A model generated the notes under the pieces. The model was given only the letters and a program-made list of their open reading frames with translations. It was not told where the DNA came from and made no database searches. Shown piece by piece: positions 47,301-54,923 of a DNA stretch of 64,000 nucleotides. A program made the translations under genes and the position numbers. Within the stretch, counting starts at the first letter, position 1. The number at the start of each line of letters is the position of its first letter. The stretch spans positions 124,001 to 188,000 of the forward strand of contig NZ_VNIK02000005.1 of the NCBI RefSeq assembly GCF_007785775.2, given 5' to 3'. Source of the DNA: Flagellimonas hadalis. GTDB lineage: Bacteria > Bacteroidota > Bacteroidia > Flavobacteriales > Flavobacteriaceae.

Positions 47301-50300
47301 AGTGGCTCCATTCGATGAGATCACCGATGCTGTGGCCGCTATCACCAACCCATTGAGCTGTACCCCAGGGATGGATGGTGAAATCACCATTACCGTTACC
47401 TCAACGGCCGGGGATCCGTCCCGTTTTGAATACAGTATCGACAATGGTACCTCATGGCAATCCTCCAATGTGTTTGGCGGCCTGGATGCCGGCACCTACA
47501 ATTTCTTGGTACGCCATATCGATACCGGTTGTACGGTAGCAACGTCCGAAACCATCACCGACCCCAACACCTTCACTATTGATGTGGATGTGGTGAGCAA
47601 TGTGGTCTGCTATGGAACCGCTAGCGGAGAAGTGACCTTTGAACTCTTGGATGCTACCTACGCTGGAGGGTTCAACTGGACCATTTACAATACAAACGGA
47701 ACGCCGGTGAACACGGCAGATGATATCTTCGTGACCAGTGGTACCTCAGCTACTACCGGACCTACAGCTCCTATCGCCCTGCCAGCCGGAAGCTACTTGG
47801 TGGAAATTTCCCAAGATGCCTTCCCTGGATGTTCAAATGTGGAGACCTTCACCATTGCAGGGCCCTCTGCGGCCATTTCTGCCGATGTTTTGGTGACCGA
47901 TATTACCTGTGATCCCGGAAACGATGGTGTCATCGAAATCTTTAATGTACAAGGTGGATGGGGCGGATATGCTTACTATGTGAGCACTACACCAAACCCT
48001 GACCCCAACAACATAGCCAATTATGTGTCCACCCGAAGGTTTGAAAACTTGGTGGCTGGCACCTATGAAGTCTGGGTCATCGATCAATACGGTTGTGCTT
48101 TGCGATTGTCCGATGTACCCTTGGCCGACCCGCTGCCCATTCAGGCTGCTCTACAGGTCAACAATGAAAACTGTACCGACCTACAAGGCGAAATTGAAGT
48201 GGTGGGCATTCCTGCGACCGATCCTGTATCCGGTGGTCAAGGAAGCAACTATATGTATCAATTGGTCAGAAACGGGGTCGATGTAGGTTCACCACAAACG
48301 AGCACCATTTTCTCCAATCTGGGCGCAGGTTCTTACGAGGTGGAAATCCTAGATCAGTGGGGATGTGATGCCACTGTCGGGCCTGTGGTCTTGAACCCGG
48401 CCATGAGTGCCACTGCGGCCGTAGTGAAACCCATCGATTGTTCCCCCGACCCGGGAGGACATATCACCGTAACCGTAACAGGTGGTTCCACCAATTTGGA
48501 ATACAGCGTTACCTTCCCTATTTCGGGAACCGTGGTGACCAATAACGATGGTATTTTCACCAACCTGACCGAGGCGGGCGAATATGTATTCGTCATCACT
48601 GATTTGGCCACTACGACCCCATGTACCTACACGGTTACCCAAGAGTTGGATGCGCCTGTGGATCCCATCTTGTTGGATGCGACCATTCAACATGTGAGCT
48701 GTTTTGGAGGAAGTGATGGAAGTATTTCGGCCGTCATTGACCCCGCAACTGCCGTGAATCCGATCTATCGATATGAATTGATCGGTTTGTTCGGCGCTCC
48801 AAGCAGACCGCTTCAGGACCATCCGCTTTTCGAAAACCTACCTGCTGGGCAATATGAAGTACGCGTGGTTTCCGATAGAGGTTGTGAAGTCACCAAACCA
48901 GAGACCGTTACAGAGCCAGCCGAATTGACGGCTTCTGCATCAGCTCCTGATTTTGTCTGTACAGCCAATAATGTGGATGAGACCACCATAACCGTTACCG
49001 CAACTGGTGGTACTGCGCCTTATTTCTATAGTTTTGATGGCAATGGTTTCTCCTCAAATGCTACCTATGCTGTTGAGGACAACGGTACCGTTCAGACCAT
49101 CAACTATATGGTAAGGGATGCCAATGGTTGTGAATATGCTGACAGTATTGTGATACAACCCATCAACACGTTTACGGTCACTGTTTCCCAAACCACGGCC
49201 ATCAGCTGTGTGGATGCCGAAGAAGTGCTGTTGACCGTTGCCGATAATGGTGATCCAACCAATACCTATACGTTTACATTACTGCCCGTAGGAAATCCGT
49301 ATGGGTCGGCTCCGACCATCTTGAGCAATACCTCTGCAAGCTTCCTATTGACCCATCCTGGAACCTATACCTTCAGGATCACGGACGATGCGACAGGTTG
49401 TTATGTGGATACCACTCCCTATGTCATCGCACCATACGACACTATTGATGTCGTGGCCGTGGCCACAGCCCCTGCCGTCTGTTTTGATGATGCCGGAACC
49501 CTTGAAATTAATGTGAGCGGATATGTAGGGGCATACAATTATGAGGTGTTCCGTGCAGATGGCACAACAACTGGGGTAACCGGAAGTGGCCATACGAACA
49601 CAAACCCATTTGAGATTCCTGATCCAACTTCGGCTTTGGTTGGTGGTAATTACCGTGTTGAAGTTGAAGCTACAGAAGCTCCTTACTGTACGGCTATATC
49701 TGGTTCTGTGACCATTGAATCACCGAGCGCGGAGTTGGAGGTTGTTCCCCAGCAAGTGGCCAGCGTTACCTGTACCAATGACCAAGGGGAGATCCTCATT
49801 GCTCCAACGGGAGGCTATGCTCCTTATGACATCATATTGACAAACAATACCACTACCCAAACCTACACCATGAACGATGTGCCCAGTTACATTTTCACTG
49901 GCCTATCAGCAGGTGCATACGAAGTAAGGGTGATCGATAGCCAGGGTTGTGAGATCGTGGACAATTCATTGACATTGATGGAACCAGACCCAATAACAGC
50001 TACCATAGATGTCGCTCCGATAGACCTAATGTGCTACGGGGACAACAGTGGTTCCGTTTGGGTATCCTCTGTTTCCGGTGGTGAAGGTGTGTACCAGTAT
50101 CAATTGAACATCTACGAAGATGACACTCCAGGGGCCAGCATTGAATTCACTTCTGGTACCCAAGGAAGCAATACGTTCAACGGATTGGGTGCTGGAACCT
50201 ACAGCATCACCGTTACCGATGGATGGAACTGTGGTGTGGAAACACCAAGAGTGACCATCAACGAACCTACAGAAGTAATGGCCTCCTTGGTGCAAGTAAG

Positions 50301-51990
50301 TGGAATGACCTGTATCGATGATGCAGAGATTCTATTGACCGCATTTGGAGGTACCGCACCTTACCAATACAGCGTCGATGGTATTACCTTCTTCAATATG
50401 GATGGGGGAGACACCCATATGTTCCCTGTTGGGGTTGGCGTATACCAGTACTATGTTATTGATGCCAACGGTTGTGAGGCCCTTATTTCCAACCAAGTGA
50501 GCATAGACCCTGTTCCAGAACTTACATTGACCATTGACGATTCCGCGGCCATGATCAATTGTATGGGTGAAGCGTCGGCTACCATTATTGCACGTGCAAC
50601 AGGTGGTCTGGGCAATTACAGCTATGAACTGTTCAGCGATGCCGCATTGTCCAATTTGGTCGCCGGACCACAGCCAAACGGTACCTTTAACGGGCTTGTC
50701 GCCGGAAATTACTATGTAAGGGTCACCAGCGAAGATTGTGTTGAGGTATCACCGGTGATCAACATTATTGATCCGGCTCCGTTGCAGGTAGATCGTGCAG
50801 AATCTACCGATGTGACCTGTTCGGGCATGGAAGATGGTACCATCACCGTGGAAGTTTCTGGAGGAACAGGCGAGATCTTGTATGCGATTTCACCCAACTT
50901 GAACCAGTTTGATGCCGAAAACACCTTTACCGATCTTGCGCCAGGCATTTACGATGTCATTGCCCAAGACGTAAACGGATGTTTCATCACCTTCCAATTT
51001 GAAATAGGGCAGCCTGAACCCATTCAGGCAGAAGCCATCAACATCATGCACGAAGTGTGCTATAACAGTGCCGATGGTTCTTTCGAGCTTCAGGTTTCAG
51101 GAGGTATTGCCCCTTATAAAACAGCCTTGAACTCCAATGCCGATGCTGATTTTGTACAAGATCAGTTCTTGTTCCAAAACCTAACGGCCGGAACCCATGC
51201 GGTATTCATCCGGGATGCCCAAGGTTGCGATACGTATGTGATCGTGGAGATAGAGCCTGGTGTGAACCTAGCGGCCACGGTGACCCCGATGTATGAGTGT
51301 GTGGGCAATATCCCCAACAATTTCTTGGAGATTGTGTTCGAGGATCCATCCGTTTCAGCAGATGTCATGTATGCCCTGGACTCTACGGACCCCGCAGATA
51401 TGCAATTGACTGCTGACTTTACCAACATGTTGCCCGGCGACCATTATGTCACCATTGCACATGCAAATGGATGTATGACCACCCATGATTTCACCATCGA
51501 GGGCTACGAACCGCTTACTTTGGTTTTGGAGAACAATACCATCAACCAGATCACAGCGATAGCCGAAGGGGGTGTTGAGGAATATACGTTCTATTTCAAC
51601 GATATCAACAATGGATCGGATAATACCTTCTATATCAACAGAACAGGTATCTATACCGTAACTGTTGTCGATCAGAATGGTTGTGAGGCAATTGCTGAAA
51701 TCTATATGGAGTTTATGGACATCGAGTTTCCCAACTTCTTTACCCCAGATGGCGACGGCCTCAATGATAAGTGGATTCCCGACAATATTGAAGGGTTCCC
51801 AGAAGTACTAATTAAGATTTACGATCGTTATGGTAGGGTAGTGGAAGAGATGACCCGTGATACCCAAGGATGGGATGGCGATTATGATAGCAAGCCATTG
51901 CCCACAGGAGATTACTGGTATGTGGTTCGCCTTAAAGGAGGGGCAGACCAAAGGGAATTCGTGGGCCACTTTACATTATATCGACAATAA
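38341..51990 (+). CDS. sprB: SprB-type giant repetitive gliding adhesin (4549 aa)
   Basis: A 13.65-kb gene for a 4549-residue cell-surface protein, shorter than the F. johnsoniae SprB of about 6500 residues. A signal peptide (about residues 1-24) precedes an unusual head of about 350 residues with tryptophan/glycine-rich strands (RYAGLYWSAVY, GWSLVVVYENP). A DUF11-like domain follows at about 365-480 (LAKTVEDIAGNDITGQGVHLGQYLDYVL). Dozens of about 80-residue Ig-like SprB repeats come next, typified by DVTCFGGSDGSITLTAMGG ... YSIDNG ... GTYDISIRDANNC. The last 90 residues are a T9SS type B domain (FFTPDGDGLNDKWIPDN ... VKIYDRYG-like). SprB moves along the cell surface on the gliding motor. SprF, encoded next, is needed for its secretion. 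Confidence 0.95.
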   Translation: MVKLLLKWCFVTSVLLCSFSGISQVKNNFDVRYENRIKGDLTFIANNIVNRDTNGTDPEDPYNTTGSSSSYNDDLNMQYIDIDGDASTFSSSSATLSIPDPTCSRIRYAGLYWSAVYTSSARSDFNQVKFRVPGGSYLDLTADEILFDGYNDSDFGYYAPYACYKDVTSILAGLANPDGDYFVANVRASSGSSIQGGVSGGWSLVVVYENPTLPGKFITTFDGYAGIKSGETVDIPVSGFTTLPAPFPVRAKLGVATLEGDNRITGDQLAIRADSNASFTTLSNTANPATNFFNSNITIEGTIINTRNPNSVNTLGWDVDLFTIPNPNQAVIPNGETGATLRASSTQDKYDIFFTSMDVEIIEPKINLAKTVEDIAGNDITGQGVHLGQYLDYVLSFENVGNDDAINYTIRDVLPINVTLDESSIVMPTGATYTFDPATRTVIFSIPDNLVEEGDPLAVIRMRVRVAENCFDFIDACTDIIQNLAYSTYQGEINTAPITDDPSVYDFDGCGFGSPGATNFLLDDLSACNFSRTVQLCGENVLLDAGDNFDNYIWYRDVNGNGQIDVGVDTVITDADSDNDPSTMLVTEVGTYIVDKQVADPCKDFEETIVVELFGATQSNPITALINDTSNSIDGDILICPNDGSELPEIFLCGLNDTELIQVNIPDAQSIVWEQLDETSCGAAVDGCANTNATCTWNNVDTGNDFLASNAGQYRLVINYQNGCFSRFYFNIYKNPLNPQYTSRDIICDTEGNITVTNMPLNYEYQLVNQTTGTILVPYQSNPSFDIANNGAYRVEMRQQGVTDGCVFVLDNIGILERDFQVEVTTEDTDCNGLGEIAISILNVEPQYYYSISQGGVEVDDFGPSTDNNYTFENLNAGVYDVAISTDDGCVYTEQVTINDVTDLDVNALTTKNIDCTDGIITVTATGGFPNPDYSYAIWSYNGTDLYTDVADIPASAFQVTNEFYFTNGQEGVYEFVVIDGNNCPAFSNAATIEVAPAVAYTTSLTDETCFGSNNGSFSVQVTSSNGYSLSFTLTHPDTSTTTNTSGTFTGLSQGDYSLTITQTSGADSCDFEETFTINGPTEISAEVELYQPYTCLQLGAVRAFNVQGGTAPYQYSIDGVTFVPDSATLGEEIFSNLTDGTYTVTIRDDNGCTFVTDPVTIAPLDPPTDINFTSTDPNCPSFTSDVTLSVTGGTPNFVYEIIAPAGSVVNNGNNATFAGLAPDTYLFRVTDSTGCVYEETYTIAPVSEISVSGQLIRNITCIGEEDGEIRYIVSNFNTDYNYTVTGPDTFSGTAQTNGTIPFTGLAEGTYTITVTDNLTNCTDTASVTVAAPPAAITAPATVTQPTCLADGSVTIAASGGWGSYTYEITAGPVGYTLPAAQNNGLFSNLDIAGDYDYAVTDANGCEFTGSFTLIEAVAPELEIVPNDICYDDATGLTLTANVIAGGDGNYEYSLNGGPFVSSNVFTGLGPGSHTINVRDGNDCTDSASITIDPELSVVASAPNITACATDTDITISAAGGDGNYVYAVVADGVTPGAGDFSTTNPVTVTGAGNYDVYVRDNGGASGFCEAVYEITIVQDPALAITPNVTDVTCFGGSDGSITLTAMGGEAPYVYSIDNGATYQPLNTFVNLSAGTYDISIRDANNCVASSQVTIAQPDEIIAEATITQDYTCNQLGEITVGSITPTSGGSGDYQYSINGGAWTPSTTGGAVFTDLMDGTYSIRVRDANQIDCSITLPNVIIPPLPVEPTLSTTFVYNCDGTADLTVLPNDPGYTYSLDGSTPQSGNLFADVAPGLHTIEVNYGSDCTVQTTVNIEAGHVFDAAITTHTDISCFGAADGSITFEVENFDSGTGFTYQVNGGTVSAPQTTSPITISGLTAGDYEIVLVDLRDPACSVTLNQTLTQPDAIDVTASVTTELTCTNGGGVITATATGGTPAYQYQLEDTVGGVIVAYQSSGMFSGLPAGDYVVRARDINLCEDVTTTLTITPPADIDFETIPTACYSGNNDGSIVVNVTDGNGNYQFSLNGGAWMTPTPTSGTTYTFGNLAAGSYTINVRDGYGCTGVVETVTINPALTASAFLNSDLTCLDDAEITISASGGSGTYTYEWSNDGGATYNATGFTGNVFNTDTDGTYMFRVTDTTAPTACIATTNAIIVTPATPPVITGVTPTDILCFGEITGALDVVIDTSVGVPPYTINVFETITATDYGSQTTGLPAGSYEVTVTDSKGCESNPFPVVIAQPDAITYTTTNDPITCDDVSGVTNPGSITVSGVSGGTAEYTFILTANNGLAPQTYTTTSGARDHTFTVLEFGIYQVDVVDANGCTSYTTEIIASPPDDLDIDVSTATVDCTSGGTAIVSVSTAVGSGNYQFAILETYSAPYSSSYVGPDTPGGSTATFNNLTPGITYTFVVFDNVTNCYYFEEAAAPINTPSLMTATLDAVNNVSCTGMDDGNISFTFTGFDALATGVTYEIFNRQSNVSTGFSATESVNPPSSVSVTNVGVLPPGEYYLLLTEVGGPNNGCSVNGGEFTIRQSANPLDLDVASPQNDNCNPNAGIITATGRYGTAPYEYQYILASSGIVPTAASAGWTSSTSANVEGGDYIVYIMDAYGCITQKPITVAEDPSPDISVVIIDECVEEGQFQVLITLENPLVAMSPFQISLNGSAYQNFTFNGSNQYTISGLSSGTGQTVSVRDLNGCIDTETFAIYPPLEFNVIQTVALDCEPGTAAYGEFEIEVLSGSGNYEYEINGPDPYDETRTALVLDASNKFTWAGAGAAGSYVVMVYDIGTTTPNCFKTITVDVPDAPQPSFTSTFTDVTCNGADDGTISVSAVDNGIGPYSFEIIAASGGSASLPILPTSSTNTTANFTGLEGSAAGITYTIEVTAANGCTHIETQMITEPDAIVVPVVDVVDFACVAGNNMNNATVTVDTGSITGGSGNYVRYEFRDNVGGTVLQNGPNNVYIETDTNGRDIRVYVYDENGCSGYMDIIVAPFDEITDAVAAITNPLSCTPGMDGEITITVTSTAGDPSRFEYSIDNGTSWQSSNVFGGLDAGTYNFLVRHIDTGCTVATSETITDPNTFTIDVDVVSNVVCYGTASGEVTFELLDATYAGGFNWTIYNTNGTPVNTADDIFVTSGTSATTGPTAPIALPAGSYLVEISQDAFPGCSNVETFTIAGPSAAISADVLVTDITCDPGNDGVIEIFNVQGGWGGYAYYVSTTPNPDPNNIANYVSTRRFENLVAGTYEVWVIDQYGCALRLSDVPLADPLPIQAALQVNNENCTDLQGEIEVVGIPATDPVSGGQGSNYMYQLVRNGVDVGSPQTSTIFSNLGAGSYEVEILDQWGCDATVGPVVLNPAMSATAAVVKPIDCSPDPGGHITVTVTGGSTNLEYSVTFPISGTVVTNNDGIFTNLTEAGEYVFVITDLATTTPCTYTVTQELDAPVDPILLDATIQHVSCFGGSDGSISAVIDPATAVNPIYRYELIGLFGAPSRPLQDHPLFENLPAGQYEVRVVSDRGCEVTKPETVTEPAELTASASAPDFVCTANNVDETTITVTATGGTAPYFYSFDGNGFSSNATYAVEDNGTVQTINYMVRDANGCEYADSIVIQPINTFTVTVSQTTAISCVDAEEVLLTVADNGDPTNTYTFTLLPVGNPYGSAPTILSNTSASFLLTHPGTYTFRITDDATGCYVDTTPYVIAPYDTIDVVAVATAPAVCFDDAGTLEINVSGYVGAYNYEVFRADGTTTGVTGSGHTNTNPFEIPDPTSALVGGNYRVEVEATEAPYCTAISGSVTIESPSAELEVVPQQVASVTCTNDQGEILIAPTGGYAPYDIILTNNTTTQTYTMNDVPSYIFTGLSAGAYEVRVIDSQGCEIVDNSLTLMEPDPITATIDVAPIDLMCYGDNSGSVWVSSVSGGEGVYQYQLNIYEDDTPGASIEFTSGTQGSNTFNGLGAGTYSITVTDGWNCGVETPRVTINEPTEVMASLVQVSGMTCIDDAEILLTAFGGTAPYQYSVDGITFFNMDGGDTHMFPVGVGVYQYYVIDANGCEALISNQVSIDPVPELTLTIDDSAAMINCMGEASATIIARATGGLGNYSYELFSDAALSNLVAGPQPNGTFNGLVAGNYYVRVTSEDCVEVSPVINIIDPAPLQVDRAESTDVTCSGMEDGTITVEVSGGTGEILYAISPNLNQFDAENTFTDLAPGIYDVIAQDVNGCFITFQFEIGQPEPIQAEAINIMHEVCYNSADGSFELQVSGGIAPYKTALNSNADADFVQDQFLFQNLTAGTHAVFIRDAQGCDTYVIVEIEPGVNLAATVTPMYECVGNIPNNFLEIVFEDPSVSADVMYALDSTDPADMQLTADFTNMLPGDHYVTIAHANGCMTTHDFTIEGYEPLTLVLENNTINQITAIAEGGVEEYTFYFNDINNGSDNTFYINRTGIYTVTVVDQNGCEAIAEIYMEFMDIEFPNFFTPDGDGLNDKWIPDNIEGFPEVLIKIYDRYGRVVEEMTRDTQGWDGDYDSKPLPTGDYWYVVRLKGGADQREFVGHFTLYRQ

Positions 51991-52013
51991 CATTTATAAC
52001 CCAAACAGACCTC

Positions 52014-52964
52014 ATGTTCAAAAAAGTATATTCAACTGCATTTCTGCTCCTATTGGCACTTTGTGCCAAGGGACAGGAGTTGACCATACCACAGCTTTCG
52101 CAATATATAGCAGACAACCCCTTTATCATGTCCCCTACCTATGCAGGTATCGGGGACCATATCAAGGTTCGCTTGAACGGACTTACCCAATGGGTAGGTA
52201 TCAAAGACGCTCCAGATACGCAGACCTTGGCCGCGGATGCCCGAATCGGCAACCGATCTGGATTGGGTATGCTGTTGTACAATGACAGCAATGGGGAGAC
52301 CAAGCAAAGAGGGGCCAGGGTCTCCTTTGCGCACCATCTTACCTTGGACCGTTATGATGATATTTTTCTTTCCTTCGGTATTTCCTACAACTTTAACCAG
52401 TTTAGGATAGATGTGGAAAATTTTAGGGAAAACAACGGACAGCTTCCTACGGATGACAGGGCCACCACCAACCATAACTTTGACCTGGGCGTGCTGTACC
52501 GGTACAACAAGTTCTTTTTCAGCTTGAACGCCTCCAACATCCTGAATAAAAACCTCGAAAGTTTCAATCCCACGTTTGAGCCAAATACCCTTAGGAACTA
52601 TTACGCTTACACAGGTTATAGCATTTCCAAGAACAAGAACAGCAAATTGGAAATTGAGCCTTCCGTTTTCTTTCAATGGTTTGAAAGTGATGGACGTTCG
52701 GTAACGGACCTCAATGCCAAGTTCCGTTTCCATGATTTTGAGGATTACTACTATGTGGGCCTTACCTATCGTTTCCTGAACGATCAGTTGGGAGAACCCT
52801 TGTACATTGCCCCTATTGCCGGATTCAAGAAGAACAATTTCTATTTTGGGTATTCCTATCAGATCATCACCAACGAAATCTTGGGATATAGTTCTGGAAC
52901 GCACGTGCTTACCGTAGGGATGGATCTCTTCCAAGGGATAAGCAACTGTAGATGTATGTATTGA
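52014..52964 (+). CDS. sprF: SprF: PorP/SprF-family outer-membrane protein
   Basis: A 316-residue protein with a signal peptide (about residues 1-20, ending AKGQ) and a predicted beta-barrel of the PorP/SprF family. It has the family opening PQLSQYIADNPFIMSPTYAGIGDHIKVRLNGLTQWVG, DTQTLAADARIG, many alternating strands, and the end VLTVGMDLF. In F. johnsoniae the protein is required for SprB to reach the surface. It lies 23 bases after sprB and is the last gene of the gliding operon. Its paralogous domain forms the N-terminal half of the sprD product. Confidence 0.92.
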   Translation: MFKKVYSTAFLLLLALCAKGQELTIPQLSQYIADNPFIMSPTYAGIGDHIKVRLNGLTQWVGIKDAPDTQTLAADARIGNRSGLGMLLYNDSNGETKQRGARVSFAHHLTLDRYDDIFLSFGISYNFNQFRIDVENFRENNGQLPTDDRATTNHNFDLGVLYRYNKFFFSLNASNILNKNLESFNPTFEPNTLRNYYAYTGYSISKNKNSKLEIEPSVFFQWFESDGRSVTDLNAKFRFHDFEDYYYVGLTYRFLNDQLGEPLYIAPIAGFKKNNFYFGYSYQIITNEILGYSSGTHVLTVGMDLFQGISNCRCMY

Positions 52965-53007
52965 TTTAGCGGTTTTTGCCCTATTTTTACCCTTTTAATC
53001 CAATATC

Positions 53008-53367
53008 GTGGGTAAAATCAAACTAAGGAACATCAGGATACACTCCAACCATGGGTGTCTGAAGGAAGAAATGCTCATTGGTAGCGATTATAGGGTAGAT
53101 CTTGAAATAAGCGCCAATCTCTCGCAGCCTTCCCTATCGGACAAGCTGGTGGAAACTGTGGACTATGTCCATCTCAACAACATTGTGAAGGAAGAAATGG
53201 GCGTCCGTTCCAATCTTCTGGAACATGTCGCCAAACGCATTATTGACCGCATTATCTCGGAAATAGACGAAGTGGACCATGTGATCGTGGAAGTTTCCAA
53301 AATAAATCCGCCCATTGGTGGCGATGTGGAAAGCGTGTCCGTTATCCTAGAGTTCGAAAGATCTTAG
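53008..53367 (+). CDS. folB: Dihydroneopterin aldolase
   Basis: A 119-residue enzyme of folate synthesis that cleaves 7,8-dihydroneopterin to 6-hydroxymethyl-dihydropterin. It has the family start IKLRNIRIHSNHGCLKEE with the Glu that contacts the pterin, TVDYVHLNNIV, LLEHVAKRI and a C-terminal ISKINPPIGG-like segment (VSKINPPIGGDVESVSV). The start codon is GTG at 53008; no ATG is available at the family N-terminus. It follows sprF by 43 bases, apparently by chance of position. Confidence 0.94.
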   Translation: MGKIKLRNIRIHSNHGCLKEEMLIGSDYRVDLEISANLSQPSLSDKLVETVDYVHLNNIVKEEMGVRSNLLEHVAKRIIDRIISEIDEVDHVIVEVSKINPPIGGDVESVSVILEFERS

Positions 53368-53373
53368 CAATAA

Positions 53374-53403
53374 TTTGAAAAAGCCAAAAAAATAGTACAT
53401 TTG
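53374..53403 (+). promoter_or_regulatory. Promoter of tRNA-Cys: TTTG - 18 bases - TACATTTG
   Basis: The -33 element TTTG (53374-53377) and the -7 element TACATTTG (53396-53403) are separated by 18 bases, matching the Bacteroidota promoter consensus. This is the clearest two-part promoter in the window. Predicted start is near 53407, a few bases before the mature tRNA. Confidence 0.7.
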
Positions 53404-53414
53404 CACACCTAAAT

Positions 53415-53485
53415 GGCATCGTGGCCGAGTGGCTAGGCACAGCTCTGCAAAAGCTTGTACAGCGGTTCGAATCCGCTCGATGCCT
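53415..53485 (+). tRNA. tRNA-Cys (anticodon GCA)
   Basis: A 71-base cloverleaf. The acceptor stem GGCATCG pairs with CGATGCC and the discriminator base is U (typical for Cys). The D arm is GCC...GGC, the anticodon loop CTGCAAA has GCA in the centre, and the T arm is AGCGG-TTCGAAT-CCGCT. CCA is not encoded. A promoter lies directly upstream and a terminator directly downstream, so it is an independent unit. Confidence 0.95.
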
Positions 53486-53488
53486 CTG

Positions 53489-53518
53489 AAAAACCCAGCA
53501 CTTTGTGTTGGGTTTTTA
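53489..53518 (+). terminator. Terminator after tRNA-Cys
   Basis: AAAACCCAGCAC-TTT-GTGTTGGGTTTTT forms a stem with one G-U pair, ending in a T tract, 3 bases after the tRNA. It can also serve the convergent LysE-family gene. Confidence 0.85.
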
Positions 53519-53526
53519 TTTTTCAG

Positions 53527-54183
53527 CTAGCTTATCCTTTCTATTTCCTCTTTGAGATTAAACCGTTCTTTGGGAAGGAATCCCTTGGTGATGAGTACGA
53601 TACCACAAATAATAAGTACAATACCCAGCCCTTTGGTGATGAGTACGATACGCTCTATGGTCAGATAACGCTTCAGTTGTTTGGCCAATATGATCTTCAT
53701 CAAATCAGTACCAAAATAGACCAAAATGACCGTGCTGAAGAACACCAACATCCTTTCGGGATCATTTTCCAAACTCGGCCCAACCACTATGATCAAACCC
53801 AACCAAAATGCCAGAACGCCAATGTTGATGAAGTTCAATAAAAATCCTTTGATAAAAAGGGCAACATAACCTCCTTTGGATGGCCTTGCGGTAGTCTTCT
53901 TCTTTGCTTTTTTGGCAAACAGATAAATACCATAGACCAAAAGGATCATCCCTCCAAAAACGAAGAGCCCGGGCTCATTGCTCAGGTTTTCCAACAACTG
54001 GAAACTACTGAAATAGGCAATGACCAAAAAAACAATGTCCGCCACAACGACCCCGACATCAAAGCACACACCTGCCCTGAACCCCTTGGTGGCACTGGTT
54101 TCCAAAAGCACAAAAAAGACAGGCCCAATCATGAAGCTCAATAAAAGTCCCAAAGGAATTGCCGCCTGTATATCTTCAATCAT
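53527..54183 (-). CDS. LysE-family amino-acid/metabolite exporter
   Basis: A 218-residue membrane protein with six predicted helices. The N-terminal AAIPLGLLLSFMIGPVFFVLLETSATKGFRAG matches the LysE/RhtB signature (G-x-x-x-GP near the first helix). Substrates in the family include lysine, threonine, homoserine and others; none can be inferred here. It follows the DUF2807 gene by 6 bases on the minus strand, probably in the same transcript. Confidence 0.9.
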   Translation of the reverse strand: MIEDIQAAIPLGLLLSFMIGPVFFVLLETSATKGFRAGVCFDVGVVVADIVFLVIAYFSSFQLLENLSNEPGLFVFGGMILLVYGIYLFAKKAKKKTTARPSKGGYVALFIKGFLLNFINIGVLAFWLGLIIVVGPSLENDPERMLVFFSTVILVYFGTDLMKIILAKQLKRYLTIERIVLITKGLGIVLIICGIVLITKGFLPKERFNLKEEIERIS

Positions 54184-54189
54184 AAAATG

Positions 54190-54870
54190 CTATTCCACTC
54201 TTTTTATCTTTCCACCGAACACGGTGCTCTCATCCATTTTTTTCGGGTCACCATAGACCAATACCTCACCCCCTGCCTTTACATTGGCCTTTACATAATC
54301 CGTTGCATACACTTCTGCATTTCCTCCAGCATTGACCGTGATCGTGGTGAACTTGGTCTTGAACGTTTTGCCTATATAGGAACCTCCGGTATTGATGATG
54401 ATGTCTTGGTTATTGGAAAACCCCGCAGCAAATACTTCCCCTCCTGATACGGCCTTGATCAATAGCTGATCCACCTGACAGTTGATTTCCAGTTTGCCAC
54501 CTTCCTGTGCCTTGAGTTCCAATATGTCCTGTACGTAGGTTTCATCGGATGATATGCGGGCATCCTCGTTCACATCGATCACCTTAAGGTCTTCCGTATG
54601 GTAAACATCCACATAGGTCCTATAGCCACTGAAAATTTTGTCTATTTCCATCCGTATCTTCAAGACTCCATCGTTGTTCACAATGGCCACCTTGTCCGTA
54701 TTGGCGCCAGTGATGACGGCTTTGTTTTCCTTTCCCTTGATCAAACTGATGGAGAGACCATCAAAAGCCTTGATCTCGGTAAACTTTTGAAGATTTTTGG
54801 TAATGTCCCCTTTTTGGGCGCTCAGTACTTGGAGCGAAAGGGACAGTAATAAAATCAATATAGGTTTCAT
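54190..54870 (-). CDS. DUF2807 (head GIN domain) exported protein
   Basis: A 226-residue protein with a signal peptide (MKPILILLLSLSLQVLSAQ) followed by a right-handed beta-helix-like DUF2807 region. It shows FDGLSISLIKG, then repeats of short strands with G-G-x at turns (AQEGGKLEINCQ, AVSGGEVFAAGFS, VNAGGNAEVYATDY, VKAGGEVLVYG). Members are common surface or periplasmic proteins of Bacteroidota; function is unknown. The ATG at 54870 is chosen because it begins the signal peptide. Confidence 0.88.
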   Translation of the reverse strand: MKPILILLLSLSLQVLSAQKGDITKNLQKFTEIKAFDGLSISLIKGKENKAVITGANTDKVAIVNNDGVLKIRMEIDKIFSGYRTYVDVYHTEDLKVIDVNEDARISSDETYVQDILELKAQEGGKLEINCQVDQLLIKAVSGGEVFAAGFSNNQDIIINTGGSYIGKTFKTKFTTITVNAGGNAEVYATDYVKANVKAGGEVLVYGDPKKMDESTVFGGKIKRVE

Positions 54871-54923
54871 GTTATAAAAATTTGGTTCCCAAAAGAATAA
54901 CAAATTTTATTCCAAAAAAAGCA

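Noticed and set aside
38341..51990. Repetitive DNA that could be taken for a tandem-repeat or CRISPR array
   Set aside because: It is one open reading frame whose repeats are imperfect at DNA level and about 240 bases long; no short identical repeats with unique spacers are present.
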